Assembly: GCA_013336275.1 (NCBI GenBank)
Contig: JAAXUA010000007.1
Coordinates: 1 to 51,853, forward strand
Reading direction: 5' to 3'
DNA length: 51,853 nt
Source: Candidatus Falkowbacteria bacterium
GTDB taxonomy: Bacteria; Patescibacteriota; Patescibacteriia; Patescibacteriales; GWE2-39-37
The translations under genes and the position numbers were made by a program. Each line of letters begins with the position of its first letter. Positions within the stretch are counted from its first letter, which is position 1. Below the pieces are notes generated by a model. The model worked only from the letters and a program-made list of their open reading frames with translations. It was not told the origin of the DNA and did not search any database. Shown here piece after piece: positions 23,487-33,700 of the stretch.

Positions 23487-23507
23487 CCCCCAAAACTGGA
23501 TTTTTTG

Positions 23508-23540
23508 AACCGCCGACTGCAAGCCGGCGGTTTTTCTTTC
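23508..23540 (+). terminator. Terminator after nagB
   Basis: Stem AACCGCCG/CGGCGGTT around about ten bases, then TTTCTTTC. Confidence 0.8.
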
Positions 23541-23634
23541 AAGGTTAGCCAATAATTTGCAAAAATGTGATTATTCAGGTATATTATATTTATTCAAGAA
23601 GGCGAAGAACGATAATTATCCATTTTCCAATAAT

Positions 23635-24849
23635 ATGAACGTAGTCACTGATCAAGCGAAAATCAATGAAGTCATGTCTCGCGGCGTCGAGAACATTTAT
23701 CCCAACCGTGAATTCTTGGCCAAAGAATTGACCTCGGGCAAGCGCCTGCGAATCTATTGCGGCTTCGACCCGACCGCCCCGGCCCTGCACATCGGCAATG
23801 CCATCCAGATTAATAAGCTGGGGCAGCTTCAGGCCTTGGGTCATGAGATTATTTTTTTGATTGGTGATTTTACGGCGACGATCGGCGATCCGACAGACAA
23901 GAAGGCGACCCGCAAGAAGCTGACTCGCGAAGAAGTGGTGGCCAATAGCAAGAACTTCAAGAAGCAGGCCAGCGCATATATTAAATTCACCGGCGACAAT
24001 CCGGCCAAGGTGCTGCGCAACAGCAAATGGCTAGATAAGATCAGTTTCGCTGACCTGATCGAGCTGGCCGCCCATTTCACTGTCGGCCAGTTGATCGTGC
24101 GCGACATGTTCCAGCAGCGCATCAAGGAGGAAAAGCCGATCCATCTGCATGAATTCCTTTATCCCCTGGCCCAAGGATATGATAGCGTGGCCATGGACGT
24201 CGATATGGAGATCGGCGGCAACGACCAGACCTTCAATATGCTGTGCGGCCGCGACTTGATGAAATCGCTCGGCATGAAAGAGAAGTTCGTCTTGACCACC
24301 AAGCTGCTGGTCGATGACACCGGCAAAAAGATGGGCAAGAGCGAGGGCAATATCGTGGCCTTGGACGAGTCGCCGGAAAACATGTACGGCAAGATCATGT
24401 CCTGGCCTGACGGCGCCATCATGAACGGTTTCGAATTGTGCACTAATATCCCTCTAGCCGAAGTCGAGGCCATGCGGGCAGAACTCAAGACCGGCAAGAA
24501 TCCGCGCGACGCCAAGATGCGCCTGGCTTTGGAAGTGACGCGCATCAATCATGGAGAGAAGAAGGCTAAACAAGCGGAGGCCCATTTCGTGAAGATGGTC
24601 CAGAAAAAGGAAGTTCCCGACGAAGTCGAGACGGTGCGGATGCCGATCAAGAACATCAAGCTGATTGATCTGCTGGTTGAATTGAAGCTGGCCGCAAGCA
24701 AAGGCGAGGCTAGGCGCTTGATTGAGCAGGGCGGCGTCAAGATCAATGAGCAAGCTATAACTGATGTGAATAAGGATGTGAATATCGAGCATGCGCCGAT
24801 GCTGGTCCAGCGCGGCAAGCGCCAGTTCGTCAGGGTAATCGGCGAGTAG
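23635..24849 (+). CDS. tyrS: Tyrosyl-tRNA synthetase
   Basis: A class I synthetase of 404 residues that charges tRNA-Tyr. The HIGH motif is LHIGN near residues 51-55 in FDPTAPALHIGNAIQINK, the tyrosine-binding segment QGYDSVAMDVDMEIGGNDQ lies near 181-199, and the KMSKS motif is KKMGKS near 230-235. The C-terminal S4 RNA-binding domain is about 341-404 (ASKGEARRLIEQGGVKIN). The ATG at 23635 (MNVVTDQAK) is preferred over a longer reading from 23557 because the family starts near here. The next gene, murI, starts 1 base after the stop. Confidence 0.95.
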   Translation: MNVVTDQAKINEVMSRGVENIYPNREFLAKELTSGKRLRIYCGFDPTAPALHIGNAIQINKLGQLQALGHEIIFLIGDFTATIGDPTDKKATRKKLTREEVVANSKNFKKQASAYIKFTGDNPAKVLRNSKWLDKISFADLIELAAHFTVGQLIVRDMFQQRIKEEKPIHLHEFLYPLAQGYDSVAMDVDMEIGGNDQTFNMLCGRDLMKSLGMKEKFVLTTKLLVDDTGKKMGKSEGNIVALDESPENMYGKIMSWPDGAIMNGFELCTNIPLAEVEAMRAELKTGKNPRDAKMRLALEVTRINHGEKKAKQAEAHFVKMVQKKEVPDEVETVRMPIKNIKLIDLLVELKLAASKGEARRLIEQGGVKINEQAITDVNKDVNIEHAPMLVQRGKRQFVRVIGE

Positions 24850-24850
24850 T

Positions 24851-25657
24851 ATGCGCATCGGCATATTCGATTCCGGCTTCGGCGGGTTGACGGTTATGGG
24901 TGAATTGTTGAAAGTCCTGCAAAGCCACGACTTCGTTTACCTGGGCGATAGCGCCCGAGCGCCTTATGGCAATCGTCCCCATGAAGAGATAGAAAAGTTC
25001 ACCGCTCAAGCGGTCGAGTTCTTGGCAGCGCAACGCTGCGGCGTGATTATCATCGCCTGCAATACGGCTTCAAGCGAAGCTTTGCGGGCGATCCAGCAAA
25101 AGATCGTTCCGGAGCGTTTTCCCGGGTTGAAAGTATTGGGAGTTTTGATACCGTCAGCCGAAGCGGTTCGCGATAAGGGGCATAAGAAGGTCGGGGTCAT
25201 CGGAACTGTCGGCACGGCGACTTCAGGCGCTTATGAGCGGGAAATCGTCAAGGTTGCCCCGGAGACGGAAGTGATCGCCTCTGCTTGCCCCGGGTTAGCC
25301 GGGTTGATAGAAGCGGGAAAAGTTGATGGCGCAGAAATCGATGCTGAATTGAGACGCTGTCTGGAGCCGGTCATATCCGGAGGAGCAGAGAGCCTGATTC
25401 TCGGGTGTACCCATTATCCATTGGTGGCGGCTGAAATCAGGAATATTCTGCCTGCAAACATCGAAATCATCAATCCGCCGAAATTGATCGCCGAAAGCTT
25501 CTTGAAATATCTGGGGCGGCATCCGGAGATACGAGATAGCCTGACCCGTCTTGGCATGGTCCAATATTTCACTACCGGATCGGCCAAGGAGTTCGGCGAG
25601 CGGGGAGTCAAGTTTTTGGGCAGCAAGATCGGCGTCGTCAAGCAAATCAAGTTATAA
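24851..25657 (+). CDS. murI: Glutamate racemase
   Basis: A 268-residue enzyme that makes D-glutamate for peptidoglycan. Visible motifs: GIFDSGFGGLTV near residues 4-15, the first catalytic Cys in IIACNTASSEALR near 67-79, and the second Cys in LILGCTHYPLV near 181-191. D4-like acidic DS pairs are present. The ATG lies 1 base after the tyrS stop and the downstream gene starts 1 base after its stop, so translation is probably coupled. Its presence implies that the cell makes its own wall precursor. Confidence 0.94.
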   Translation: MRIGIFDSGFGGLTVMGELLKVLQSHDFVYLGDSARAPYGNRPHEEIEKFTAQAVEFLAAQRCGVIIIACNTASSEALRAIQQKIVPERFPGLKVLGVLIPSAEAVRDKGHKKVGVIGTVGTATSGAYEREIVKVAPETEVIASACPGLAGLIEAGKVDGAEIDAELRRCLEPVISGGAESLILGCTHYPLVAAEIRNILPANIEIINPPKLIAESFLKYLGRHPEIRDSLTRLGMVQYFTTGSAKEFGERGVKFLGSKIGVVKQIKL

Positions 25658-25658
25658 C

Positions 25659-26276
25659 ATGGAAAAGAACTCTAAATATCATATTTTCTTATTATCCGCC
25701 ACCATGGCGGTCATGTTTTGGTCGGGTATCAGGCCGCATGATTATTTTACTTGGATTTTGGAAGTCTTTCCGGGGATTATCGGCATTGCAATCCTGTTGG
25801 GGCTTTACCGCAAATTGAGGCTTAGTAACCTGCTTTACTCTTTGATAGCCTTGCATATTATGGTTTTGGCAATCGGCGGCCATTATACTTATGCCGAAAT
25901 GCCGCTGTTCAACTGGCTGCGCGATACGCTCGGCTTGGCAAGAAACTACTACGACCGCTTGGGCCACCTGATGCAGGGCCTAGTGCCGGCCTTGATCGCC
26001 CGCGAGATTTTCTTGCGTCGCCAGGTGGTCAAGCCTGGGGCTTGGCTGGGTTTTTTCATGGTCGCATCGGCTCTGACGGTCAGCGTTTTTTACGAGTTCA
26101 TAGAGTGGTGGGTGGCCGTCGGTACCGGCACTGCAGCTGAAGCTTTTCTTGGAACGCAGGGCGACGTTTGGGACACACAATGGGACATGTTCATGGCCCT
26201 TTTAGGTTCGCTGGCAGCGATAGCCATCTTTACTAAGCTGCATGATAAATCTTTGAATAAATTAGAGAAGTTATGA
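25659..26276 (+). CDS. DUF2238 family membrane protein
   Basis: A 205-residue protein with about six membrane segments. The conserved middle part reads YYDRLGHLMQGLVPALIARE near residues 88-107, followed by VFYEFIEWWVAVGTG near 142-156 and TQGDVWDTQWDMFMALLGS near 164-182. The two Asp-rich segments are typical of DUF2238 (YjdF-like), whose function is not known. The ATG at 25659 is 1 base after the murI stop, and the argS start overlaps its stop in ATGA. Confidence 0.87.
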   Translation: MEKNSKYHIFLLSATMAVMFWSGIRPHDYFTWILEVFPGIIGIAILLGLYRKLRLSNLLYSLIALHIMVLAIGGHYTYAEMPLFNWLRDTLGLARNYYDRLGHLMQGLVPALIAREIFLRRQVVKPGAWLGFFMVASALTVSVFYEFIEWWVAVGTGTAAEAFLGTQGDVWDTQWDMFMALLGSLAAIAIFTKLHDKSLNKLEKL

Positions 26277-27997
26277 GCCTTTTGATCAAGATAAAAAACG
26301 GGTTAGCCAGCGAGATCAACGCCGGCCTTAAAAAACAGGGCACTGTCAGCGCGGCTGACTTCGTCTTTCCGCCGAATACCGAGATGGGCGACTTGAGTCT
26401 GCCGTGTTTCGGACTATCCAAGAATCTGAAGCAGTCGCCGAACGAAGTGGCTAGTTCCCTGGTAAGCAAAATCAAAGTTGGCGGCTTCATCCAGGGAGTG
26501 CGCACCGCTGGGCCATACCTGAACATAACTTTGAACAAGGAAGAGGTCACCAAAGAGATCTTCAAAGAAATTTCCAAAGAGAAGGGCGCTTTCGGTACCA
26601 ATAAATCCGGAAAGAAGCAAGGAGTGATGATCGAATATTCGAACGCCAATACGCACAAGGAATATCACATCGGGCATCTGCGGAACATCGCTTATGGTGA
26701 TGCCGTCAATCGCCTGATCGCAGCCAATGGCTTTGAGGCGATACCGGTTTCCTATATCAACGACTTCGGCATCCACGTGGCCAAGACCTTGTGGTGGTTG
26801 GTCAATCCGGAAAATCATGAAAATCTAAAGAATACCGATGTCGAGCAACTGGCGAGCAAGGGCGGCTATCTGGCCAAGGCCTATGCTGGTTCGACGACGG
26901 CCATGGCTGACAATCCTGACGCCAAGGACGATGTAAGCCGGGTGATGCAGCAGATCGAGAGCCGCAAAGGCGACATGTATGAATTGTGGCTCGAGACGCG
27001 TCAATGGAGCATCGATCAGTTCGCCAAGATATATGAGGAGCTAGGTGTCGGATTCAAGGATACTTTTTACGAAAACGAATTCATCGCTGCTGGCATGAAA
27101 AAAGTGTCGGAGCTTTATGAAAAGCATTTCCTGACCAGAAGCGAGGGCGCAATCATCGCCGACTTGGACAAGTTCGGCTTGAACGTGCTGATGTTCCTGC
27201 GTTCGGATGGCACCGCGCTTTATCCGGTTGCGGATTTGCCCTTGGCCATGGCTAAATTTGAAAAATACAAGCTCAAGAAATCGATATATGTCGTCGATAT
27301 CCGCCAAGGTCTTTATTTCAAGCAGCTGTTCAAAGTGCTCGAACTGATGGGCTACAAGCAGGAGATGATCCATCTGGGATACGACTTCGTCAAGCTGCCT
27401 GAAGGAATGATGGCTTCGCGTACCGGCAACGTCGTCACCTATGACGACCTGAAGCAGAAGATGGTCGAGAATGCCCGTAAATCGACCGAAGAGAAGCACT
27501 CTGATTGGACTGCCGAGCAGATCGAGACGGTGGCCAAGAAGATCGCTCTTGGGGCGATGAAATTCGAGATGATCAAAGTCGGCCGTGACAAGACGATTAC
27601 CTTCGAGCTGGAAAAGGCGATGCGTTTTGACGGCTATACGGCGGCATACTTACAATATACATACGCCAGGGTCCAGAGCATTCTGCGCAAAGCGGCCACT
27701 GCGAAGGCGAAGAAAGCTTTGTCATTGGGACATCGCAAGGAACAGGAACTGGTGACCAAGCTCATGAAATATACCGAAATAGTTATCTTAGCCGGCGAGC
27801 AGTATGAGCCGTCAGAAATCGCCAAATATCTTTTTGAGTTGGCCCAGCAGTTGAATGATTATTATCACGAAGTGCCGGTACTGAAAGAAGAGGACGAGTC
27901 GATCAGGGAGTCGCGTTTGTCTCTGCTACGCTCAGTCAATCAGGTTTTAGCTAATGGACTTGGTCTTCTTGGTATCGAAACCATAGAAGAAATGTAG
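26273..27997 (+). CDS. argS: Arginyl-tRNA synthetase
   Basis: A class I synthetase of 574 residues. The N-terminal Add1 domain covers about 1-110, the HIGH motif is HIGH in SNANTHKEYHIGHLRN near residues 122-137, and the usual KMSKS is replaced by GMMASRTGNVV near 377-387, as is normal for this family. The DALR anticodon-binding domain follows near 455-574, with YLQYTYARVQSILRKA near its start. Start ATGA overlaps the DUF2238 stop. Together with tyrS and murI it forms a tight plus-strand operon. Confidence 0.95.
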   Translation: MSLLIKIKNGLASEINAGLKKQGTVSAADFVFPPNTEMGDLSLPCFGLSKNLKQSPNEVASSLVSKIKVGGFIQGVRTAGPYLNITLNKEEVTKEIFKEISKEKGAFGTNKSGKKQGVMIEYSNANTHKEYHIGHLRNIAYGDAVNRLIAANGFEAIPVSYINDFGIHVAKTLWWLVNPENHENLKNTDVEQLASKGGYLAKAYAGSTTAMADNPDAKDDVSRVMQQIESRKGDMYELWLETRQWSIDQFAKIYEELGVGFKDTFYENEFIAAGMKKVSELYEKHFLTRSEGAIIADLDKFGLNVLMFLRSDGTALYPVADLPLAMAKFEKYKLKKSIYVVDIRQGLYFKQLFKVLELMGYKQEMIHLGYDFVKLPEGMMASRTGNVVTYDDLKQKMVENARKSTEEKHSDWTAEQIETVAKKIALGAMKFEMIKVGRDKTITFELEKAMRFDGYTAAYLQYTYARVQSILRKAATAKAKKALSLGHRKEQELVTKLMKYTEIVILAGEQYEPSEIAKYLFELAQQLNDYYHEVPVLKEEDESIRESRLSLLRSVNQVLANGLGLLGIETIEEM

Positions 27998-28024
27998 CTC
28001 ATTCTAATAAGGAGGAGGTCCGTC

Positions 28025-28255
28025 ATGCACCCGTCATCGAAGGTTAATTGCCAGCGTTTGCTTGAAGTGAAGCTGATCAGCTTGTTGTTGGTAGCGGCAT
28101 TGCTGCTGTTTACGCTAGTCGTGACCAAGAACATGTTGAACGTGTTTTTCGAAATCGGCTTTTCGGTCGCTGTCGGTCTGTTGGTCGGCACCTGGGTTTA
28201 TTTTCTCGGCACCGGCAAGGTGTGGGAAGAATGGTTTTGGAAAAAGAGGCTTTAG
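28025..28255 (+). CDS. Small two-segment membrane protein
   Basis: A 76-residue protein with two hydrophobic segments (LISLLLVAALLLFTLVV, residues 18-34, and EIGFSVAVGLLVGTWVYFLG, residues 44-63) and an aromatic, basic end (WEEWFWKKRL). Function unknown. A strong SD, AAGGAGGAGG, lies 7 bases before the ATG. The stop codon is inside the terminator hairpin. Confidence 0.72.
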   Translation: MHPSSKVNCQRLLEVKLISLLLVAALLLFTLVVTKNMLNVFFEIGFSVAVGLLVGTWVYFLGTGKVWEEWFWKKRL

Positions 28256-28269
28256 AGCCTCTCTTTTTT
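28246..28269 (+). terminator. Terminator of 28025-28255
   Basis: Stem GAGGCT/AGCCTC with loop TTAG that includes the stop codon, then TCTTTTTT. Confidence 0.8.
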
Positions 28270-28272
28270 ATG

Positions 28273-28303
28273 AAAAAAGCCCCGTTGCTGGATGCAACGG
28301 GGC
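28273..28303 (-). terminator. Terminator of Fn3/cohesin gene
   Basis: Perfect stem GCCCCGTTGC/GCAACGGGGC (28279-28288 with 28294-28303); on the minus strand it is followed by six T residues. Confidence 0.88.
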
Positions 28304-28320
28304 CGGTAACGAGCGTGAGC

Positions 28321-29253
28321 TCATTGGACTGTAATCTGGGAAATGAAAGGTGCGGGGTAGGGCGAAAGGTCCGCCGGAAAGGTTTGAGCGCTCCAGTTGA
28401 GCCAAGAGGCGTTTTCTGGAATGAACATGAGGCTGGTCGTGCCGGGCGAGATGCCAGCCAGGGTGATGTCGAATAACGGAATTTTGCCGGTGCTGTTTTC
28501 AGTGGTAGCGGCCACGACGATGGCGACCCTTTTTCCGGCTGCTTCGTAGGCTGAAACCAGCTTGGCCAGATGTTCCTGCATGTTCGGACCAGTGAAGTCG
28601 AGGTTCGAATCGAACAATCCAGGCAAAGCGTTCGGCTTGGAGGTCGACTGGATGTTGGCGATTGCCAACTTGGCCGGGTCGTAGACCACGAGCATCGAGT
28701 AGCCGGCCAGATTACTGGCGTTGTTGAGGTAAACTGTCGAGGTGACGGTGGTTAGAGCGGCCAGGTTGACCGGGTCCATGGTTATGACGTTGGTTGCTGG
28801 CACAGTGAACGGGTTGTTTAGCTGCGGGACGTTGGATAAGTTGCTGGCTTTTCCGCAGGAATCAGTCGCTCTGATGCCGAAGTAAATAGAAGTGCCAGCC
28901 GGGATATTGATGACCATGTTTTCAGCATAACCTGTAATCGTCTTCGCAACAGGCGAATCTGGTAGTTGGACTTTGCGAGGCGTTGGTGTGCCGGTCATCT
29001 TGGTGGCGGTTGCCCAGTTGAGGGAGTTCAGGGGAACGTTGGTGCGGTAGCGCACTTCGTAGCTGGCGATGTCGGATTGATCTTCCGGAACCGACCAGGT
29101 GAGTTCGGCCTTGTTAAGGCCGAGCGGGCGGACCTTGAAATCCACAATGGGTTTTGGGGCAATTGTGTCACCGGGTTGGCAGCCGTCAGCCAGCGCCAGG
29201 TTAGCCAGAATAAGTGTGGCCAGAATAAGTGTGGCGGTGATTATCTTTTTCAT
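28321..29253 (-). CDS. Secreted protein with Fn3 and cohesin-like domains
   Basis: A 310-residue protein with a signal peptide (ITATLILATLILANLALA, residues 4-21). An Fn3-type domain covers about 30-145 (PIVDFKVRPLGLNKAELTWS and SYEVRYRTNVPLNSLNW). The region of about 155-305 resembles a cohesin or dockerin-binding beta-sandwich (YLNNASNLAGYSMLVVYDPA, then IPLFDITLAGISPG). It is expected at the cell surface. SD AGGAGATG is 5 bases before the ATG. The Fn3 part is paralogous to the next two genes on the same strand. The function is probably binding or scaffolding; no catalytic motif. Confidence 0.8.
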   Translation of the reverse strand: MKKIITATLILATLILANLALADGCQPGDTIAPKPIVDFKVRPLGLNKAELTWSVPEDQSDIASYEVRYRTNVPLNSLNWATATKMTGTPTPRKVQLPDSPVAKTITGYAENMVINIPAGTSIYFGIRATDSCGKASNLSNVPQLNNPFTVPATNVITMDPVNLAALTTVTSTVYLNNASNLAGYSMLVVYDPAKLAIANIQSTSKPNALPGLFDSNLDFTGPNMQEHLAKLVSAYEAAGKRVAIVVAATTENSTGKIPLFDITLAGISPGTTSLMFIPENASWLNWSAQTFPADLSPYPAPFISQITVQ

Positions 29254-29275
29254 CGGTCATCTCCTGTCGGGCTGG

Positions 29276-29959
29276 TTAGTCCAGTAGCTGGATTTCATTA
29301 CTGTAAGGGCTATTGACGCCGTTCTTGTGAGCGGTCAGGCTCATGTAGAATTGAGGGCCCTTTTCGAAGACCATCGGCACGACCCGCTCATTCTTGTTGA
29401 CCTCGGTTTTCGAGGGGTATTCGGTGAAGTCCGGACTGAGTCGGGAGATATTGCCGTAGTAGACTCTGAAGCCATCGATAGTCGCTTCGTCGGCCTCGGA
29501 ATAGCCCCAGGATAGAACCAATATGGCCTTGTCGGGTGAGAAGGCGAGGGTTGATATCTGGGGGATATTCGATAGGGGGCTCATTTTGCCGCATTCGTCA
29601 GTAACTCGGACACCAACGTAGTGGTTCGTTGATGACCAGAGGTTGCGCAGAACTGCAACATCCGTCTCGCCAGGAATTCGTCGTTGTGTTGAATCCTCGG
29701 TTACTTTCGTGGCCGAGCTCCAGTTAAGGCTGTTCAGCGGCACGTCGGTGCGGTAGCGGATGTCGTAGCTGACAATGGTGTTGGCTGCTGCCGGTACGGT
29801 AAAAGAGATAATAATCGACTTCTCGGTCTGGACCACGACTTTTACGTCATTGATTTTGCTGGGCGCTGCCCCGGCGACGCAAACGGCTTGGGCTTGGTTG
29901 GCAAACAGGGCGGCTGTCAGGGCGAATAATACGGTCAGTATTGCGGTCATCTTTTTCAT
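29276..29959 (-). CDS. Secreted Fn3-domain protein, paralogue 2
   Basis: A 227-residue protein with a signal peptide (MTAILTVLFALTAALFANQA, residues 4-23). The first Fn3-type domain has VSYDIRYRTDVPLNSLNWSS near residues 65-84 and DECGK. A second beta domain has IDGFRVYYGNISRLSPDF near 162-179. The ATG at 29959 is preferred over an ATG six bases upstream because AAGGAG then has normal spacing. It shares long identical DNA stretches with 29978-30658, so the duplication is recent. Confidence 0.8.
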   Translation of the reverse strand: MKKMTAILTVLFALTAALFANQAQAVCVAGAAPSKINDVKVVVQTEKSIIISFTVPAAANTIVSYDIRYRTDVPLNSLNWSSATKVTEDSTQRRIPGETDVAVLRNLWSSTNHYVGVRVTDECGKMSPLSNIPQISTLAFSPDKAILVLSWGYSEADEATIDGFRVYYGNISRLSPDFTEYPSKTEVNKNERVVPMVFEKGPQFYMSLTAHKNGVNSPYSNEIQLLD

Positions 29960-29977
29960 GGTCATCTCCTTCTGGAT

Positions 29978-30658
29978 TTATTGGGGTATGGTCATTTCAT
30001 TGCTGTAGGGGCCGTCGATATCGTTCTTGTAAGAGGAGAAGCTGACGTAGTAAGTCTGGCCGATTTCAAAGACCAAAGTAACGACGCGGTCGCTTTTTGC
30101 CATCTCAGTGACGGAAGGATACCCTGAAAAGCCAGGGGCGTGGCGTGATACGTTGCCGTAGCGAATCTTGAAACCGTCGATGTTGGCTTCTTTGTCTTTG
30201 GGGTAAATCATGGCAAAGATGACGATCTGCTTGTCCGGCGGAGTGGATAAGGTTTTTATCTGAGGGACGTTAGACAACGCGTTGCTTTTGCCGCATTCGT
30301 TGGTGGCACGAACCCCGATATAATGGGTGGTCGCTGGTTTAAGATTCGTGATGATGTGCACTTGGCTTTCTCCTGTCGGCAAGGGAATCGGTTCTCCGGA
30401 CACTTGCGTGGCCGATGACCAATTGAGGCTGTTCAGCGGCACATCGGTGCGGTAACGGATGTCGTAGCCGGTCAGAGTGCTGGCATCGGCCGGGACAGTG
30501 AAGGCCAGGCCGATGGCTGAATCGCTGTAGGTTACGACCCTTAGGTTATTAATCCTGGTCGGTGTTGAGTTGGCGACGCAGGCGGCTTCAACCAGCGGTG
30601 CGGATAAAGCGGTGGCTAAAACAAGTGCTACGGTGAATATGGCGGTCATCTTTTTCAT
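29978..30658 (-). CDS. Secreted Fn3-domain protein, paralogue 3
   Basis: A 226-residue protein with a signal peptide (AIFTVALVLATALSAPLVEA, residues 6-25) and the same two-domain layout as its neighbour: TGYDIRYRTDVPLNSLNWSS near residues 63-82, NECGK near 118-122, and IDGFKIRYGNVSRHAPGF near 159-176. A conserved Cys pair (ACVANS near 26 and NECGK) may form a disulfide. SD AAAAGGAG is 6 bases before the ATG. It lies 18 bases upstream of paralogue 2, so the three genes form an array. Confidence 0.8.
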   Translation of the reverse strand: MKKMTAIFTVALVLATALSAPLVEAACVANSTPTRINNLRVVTYSDSAIGLAFTVPADASTLTGYDIRYRTDVPLNSLNWSSATQVSGEPIPLPTGESQVHIITNLKPATTHYIGVRATNECGKSNALSNVPQIKTLSTPPDKQIVIFAMIYPKDKEANIDGFKIRYGNVSRHAPGFSGYPSVTEMAKSDRVVTLVFEIGQTYYVSFSSYKNDIDGPYSNEMTIPQ

Positions 30659-30756
30659 GACAAGCTCCTTTTCAGTCAGGCTATGAAGAATGGTTTTGGT
30701 TTCCCAGATTAAGTTATCAAGGTTCTAAGGTGCGTGATATGTGAAACTATATCAGA

Positions 30757-33700
30757 CTATCTTTTGGCGCCGCTGTAGGCGATGGCTCGGACGATATCCC
30801 AATCTGCGGCCAGGGTCGGCGCTTTCTTGAAAATGGCCTTGAAGCTCTTGATGGCCGATTTCTCGCTATTCTGATTGCGGGTGCTCGGGCGCAAGCCGTA
30901 GGCCATGACTTTGACGGCCGCGTCGTCGCGGGCGTTCTTCAGGTCGGGGGTGCGGCCATAAATCTTTTTGAATATCTGGGTAGCATCCTTTTCGGCCTTG
31001 GCGCTAATCTCTTTGGTCCAGCGGCCGTTGCCGATCTTGATCGCATCCATCCAGTCTTCTGTGGTTCTTGGCAAATGGCCGAAGGCCTTGCGGTAAGATG
31101 AGACCGCTCCAGCCCGTTCGCCTGCACCAAGTTTAATAGTGCTGGCTGTGCCTTTGTTGATGAAGTAAGCGATCGAATAGCGTGCATTGGCCGTCAGGCT
31201 CTCGCCCTTAGTAATGCGGTTGTAGATGCTGATTTCGATATCGCTTAATTTCGAAGGACTGGTTTGGCCATAGACTATTGCAGCCTCTGATTGTACGCTG
31301 GCTTCGTATGAAGCGGGAGTGACGGCCGGAGCGGAGGTGCTGGATGCGCTGGCTGGAGCGGTTGTACCGGAAGCCGAAGTGTTTTGGGGCACGACGACCA
31401 TGGTCAGGGCAGCGGAGATGTTGCCGGTCTTGTCTTTGGCGTAGATGTAGTAGAACAATTTTTTTGTCGGGTCGTTGTCTGTTTCTGAGTAGGCGGTTGA
31501 AGTGGCGACGATGGTTATTTTGCCGCCAGTTAATGCAATGCTGTAGGCAGAGGATGTGGCTTCAGTCTCTCTTTTGATTACGACGATTTCTCCCAAGTCG
31601 GCATCGGCGGGGTTCGACCAAGACAGCTTGATATTGCCGTCCTTTCTTTCTGTAGAGACGTATCGAGGCGCGGCTGGAGCGATCGTGTCGGTCACAGCTC
31701 CCCCGCCGCCACCGCCGCCTCCGACTGAAGGGGCAGCCTGGGTGGTGGCTGCTGTCGAGGTTGACTTTGCGGACTCGTTGCCGGCTGCATCATAGGCTGA
31801 TACCTGATAGGTATAAAGCGAGCTGGCGGCCAAACCGGTACTTGAGTAAGTCGAGCCGGTGGTCGAGGCGATCAGAGTGCTATTGCGGTAGACATTGTAA
31901 CCGGTGACGGCGACGTTATCGGTCGAAGTCGCCCAGCTCAGGTTGATCTGGCTCGATGAGATAACTGTTGCTGCCAGGCTGCTTGGAACTGAAGGCGCTT
32001 GCACGTCGGCAGCTGTAGTAGTGGCCGTAGAAGTTGCAGATTTGGCAGAGGTGTTGCCGGCCGCATCGAAAGCCGAAATCTGGTAATTATAGGTAGTACT
32101 GGCGGCCAGGCCGGTGCTGTTGTAGGTTGTGGCCGTAGTAGTAGCGATCTGGGAGTTGTTGCGGAAGACCTTGTAACCGGTGACAGCAACGTTATCGGTC
32201 GAAGTCGCCCAGCTCAGGTTGATCTGGCTAGATGATATCGGGCTGGCAACCAGGCTGGCTGGCACGGTCGGTGCCTGAGTATCAGTGGTTGCAGCCGAGG
32301 AAGTAGCCGATTTGGCCGACTCGTTACCGGAAGTGTCATAAGCCAATACTTGGTAATTATAAGTCGTGCCGTTGGTCAGTCCGGTGTTGCTGAAAGTAGT
32401 CGAAGAAGTGGTGGCGATCAGGACGCTATCGCGATAGATCTTGTAGCCCTCGACCGAGACGTTGTCGGTGGAAGTGGCCCAGCTCAGATCGATCTGCGAG
32501 GCAGAAATAGGGGCGGTTGCCAAACTCTGGGGAACGGACGGGGCGGTTCCGTCAGTCGTGACGAAACTGACCGTCGAAAGCGCTGAAATATTGCCAGCGT
32601 TGTCGGTCGTCTTTATGGCGAAATAATAGGTAGTGTTCGGCAGCAAACCTCCCTGTATCATGGCCTCGTCAGTGGCTGCCGGAGCAGGCGTCGGTTCGCC
32701 AGTCGAGTGAAAGACGTCAGCGTTGTTCCAGTTAGCGTCATCGATCGTAGTGGTGGCGTAGCGCAGGTCGTAGGATGAGGCTGTTCCAAAAGCGCCGTCA
32801 TCGCCTGGGGCCAGCCAGTTCAGTATAACGCTGGTCGGGGTGTCGGGGAAGGATGACAAGGAAACGATCTGTTCCGGTGCTATTGTATCAGGGCCGACCA
32901 AGGCGGCAGTGCCGGAAAGGTTTAAGCGGAAAAGAGTGGCGTTGCCCATGGCGTAGAGTAAAGTCGAGCTTGCCGGGTTGGTGTTGACCATCTTTATCGG
33001 TGTGGCAGCCAGACCGTTGTTGGCGGCTTGCCAATCTTCACCGCCGACGCCGCCGTTGGTGCTGCGGTAGACGCCGGAGCTGCTGGCAGCTACGAAGACG
33101 ATGTTTGTGTCGATGAAGTCATTTTGAATTGATTTCGTATTAAGGGTTGGCAGGTTAAGGTTGGAGGCATCCCAGTTAATGCCGCCATCCATAGTTTTTA
33201 ATACCCCATTGTCGGTTGCCATGAACCCGGACCCGTCCAAGCCATTTATTGGTGCCAGGTCATTTATTGGAGTTGAGGTTGCGTATTTAAAAGTCCAGGT
33301 TTCGGGGTTATTATTAACAGAGAAGACCTCGCTTGAGAAAATTTCGTTGTTTTGAGTTATGGCAAAAATGTTGCCACCAGGAGTCAGCCCCGTAAAATCT
33401 GTCATAATCCTTTTTGTGGAACTAGCCGAAACTTGGATATTGGTATCGCCCAAGTCGTCGCTGCGGTAGACGCCAGTCGGACCGGCGGCATAGATCGAGG
33501 TAGCGGCGGCGTTGAATATGGTTTGGTACAAGTCGAATTTTACATCAGAAGTATTGTCCGAGATCGAGGTGGCGGTCCAGCTGTTTGACCCTAGGGTCGT
33601 GCGATAAACGCCGTTGTTGGTCGCAACGAAAATCGGAGTCGAACCGTCGGCGGTGTAGGCAATACCGTCATAATTCCAGCCGATGGCGATGGCGTTGATG

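Noticed and set aside
32000-32600. Possible CRISPR-like periodicity
   Set aside because: The repeats are about 285 bp and code for Fn3 domains in frame; there are no short direct repeats with unique spacers anywhere in the window.
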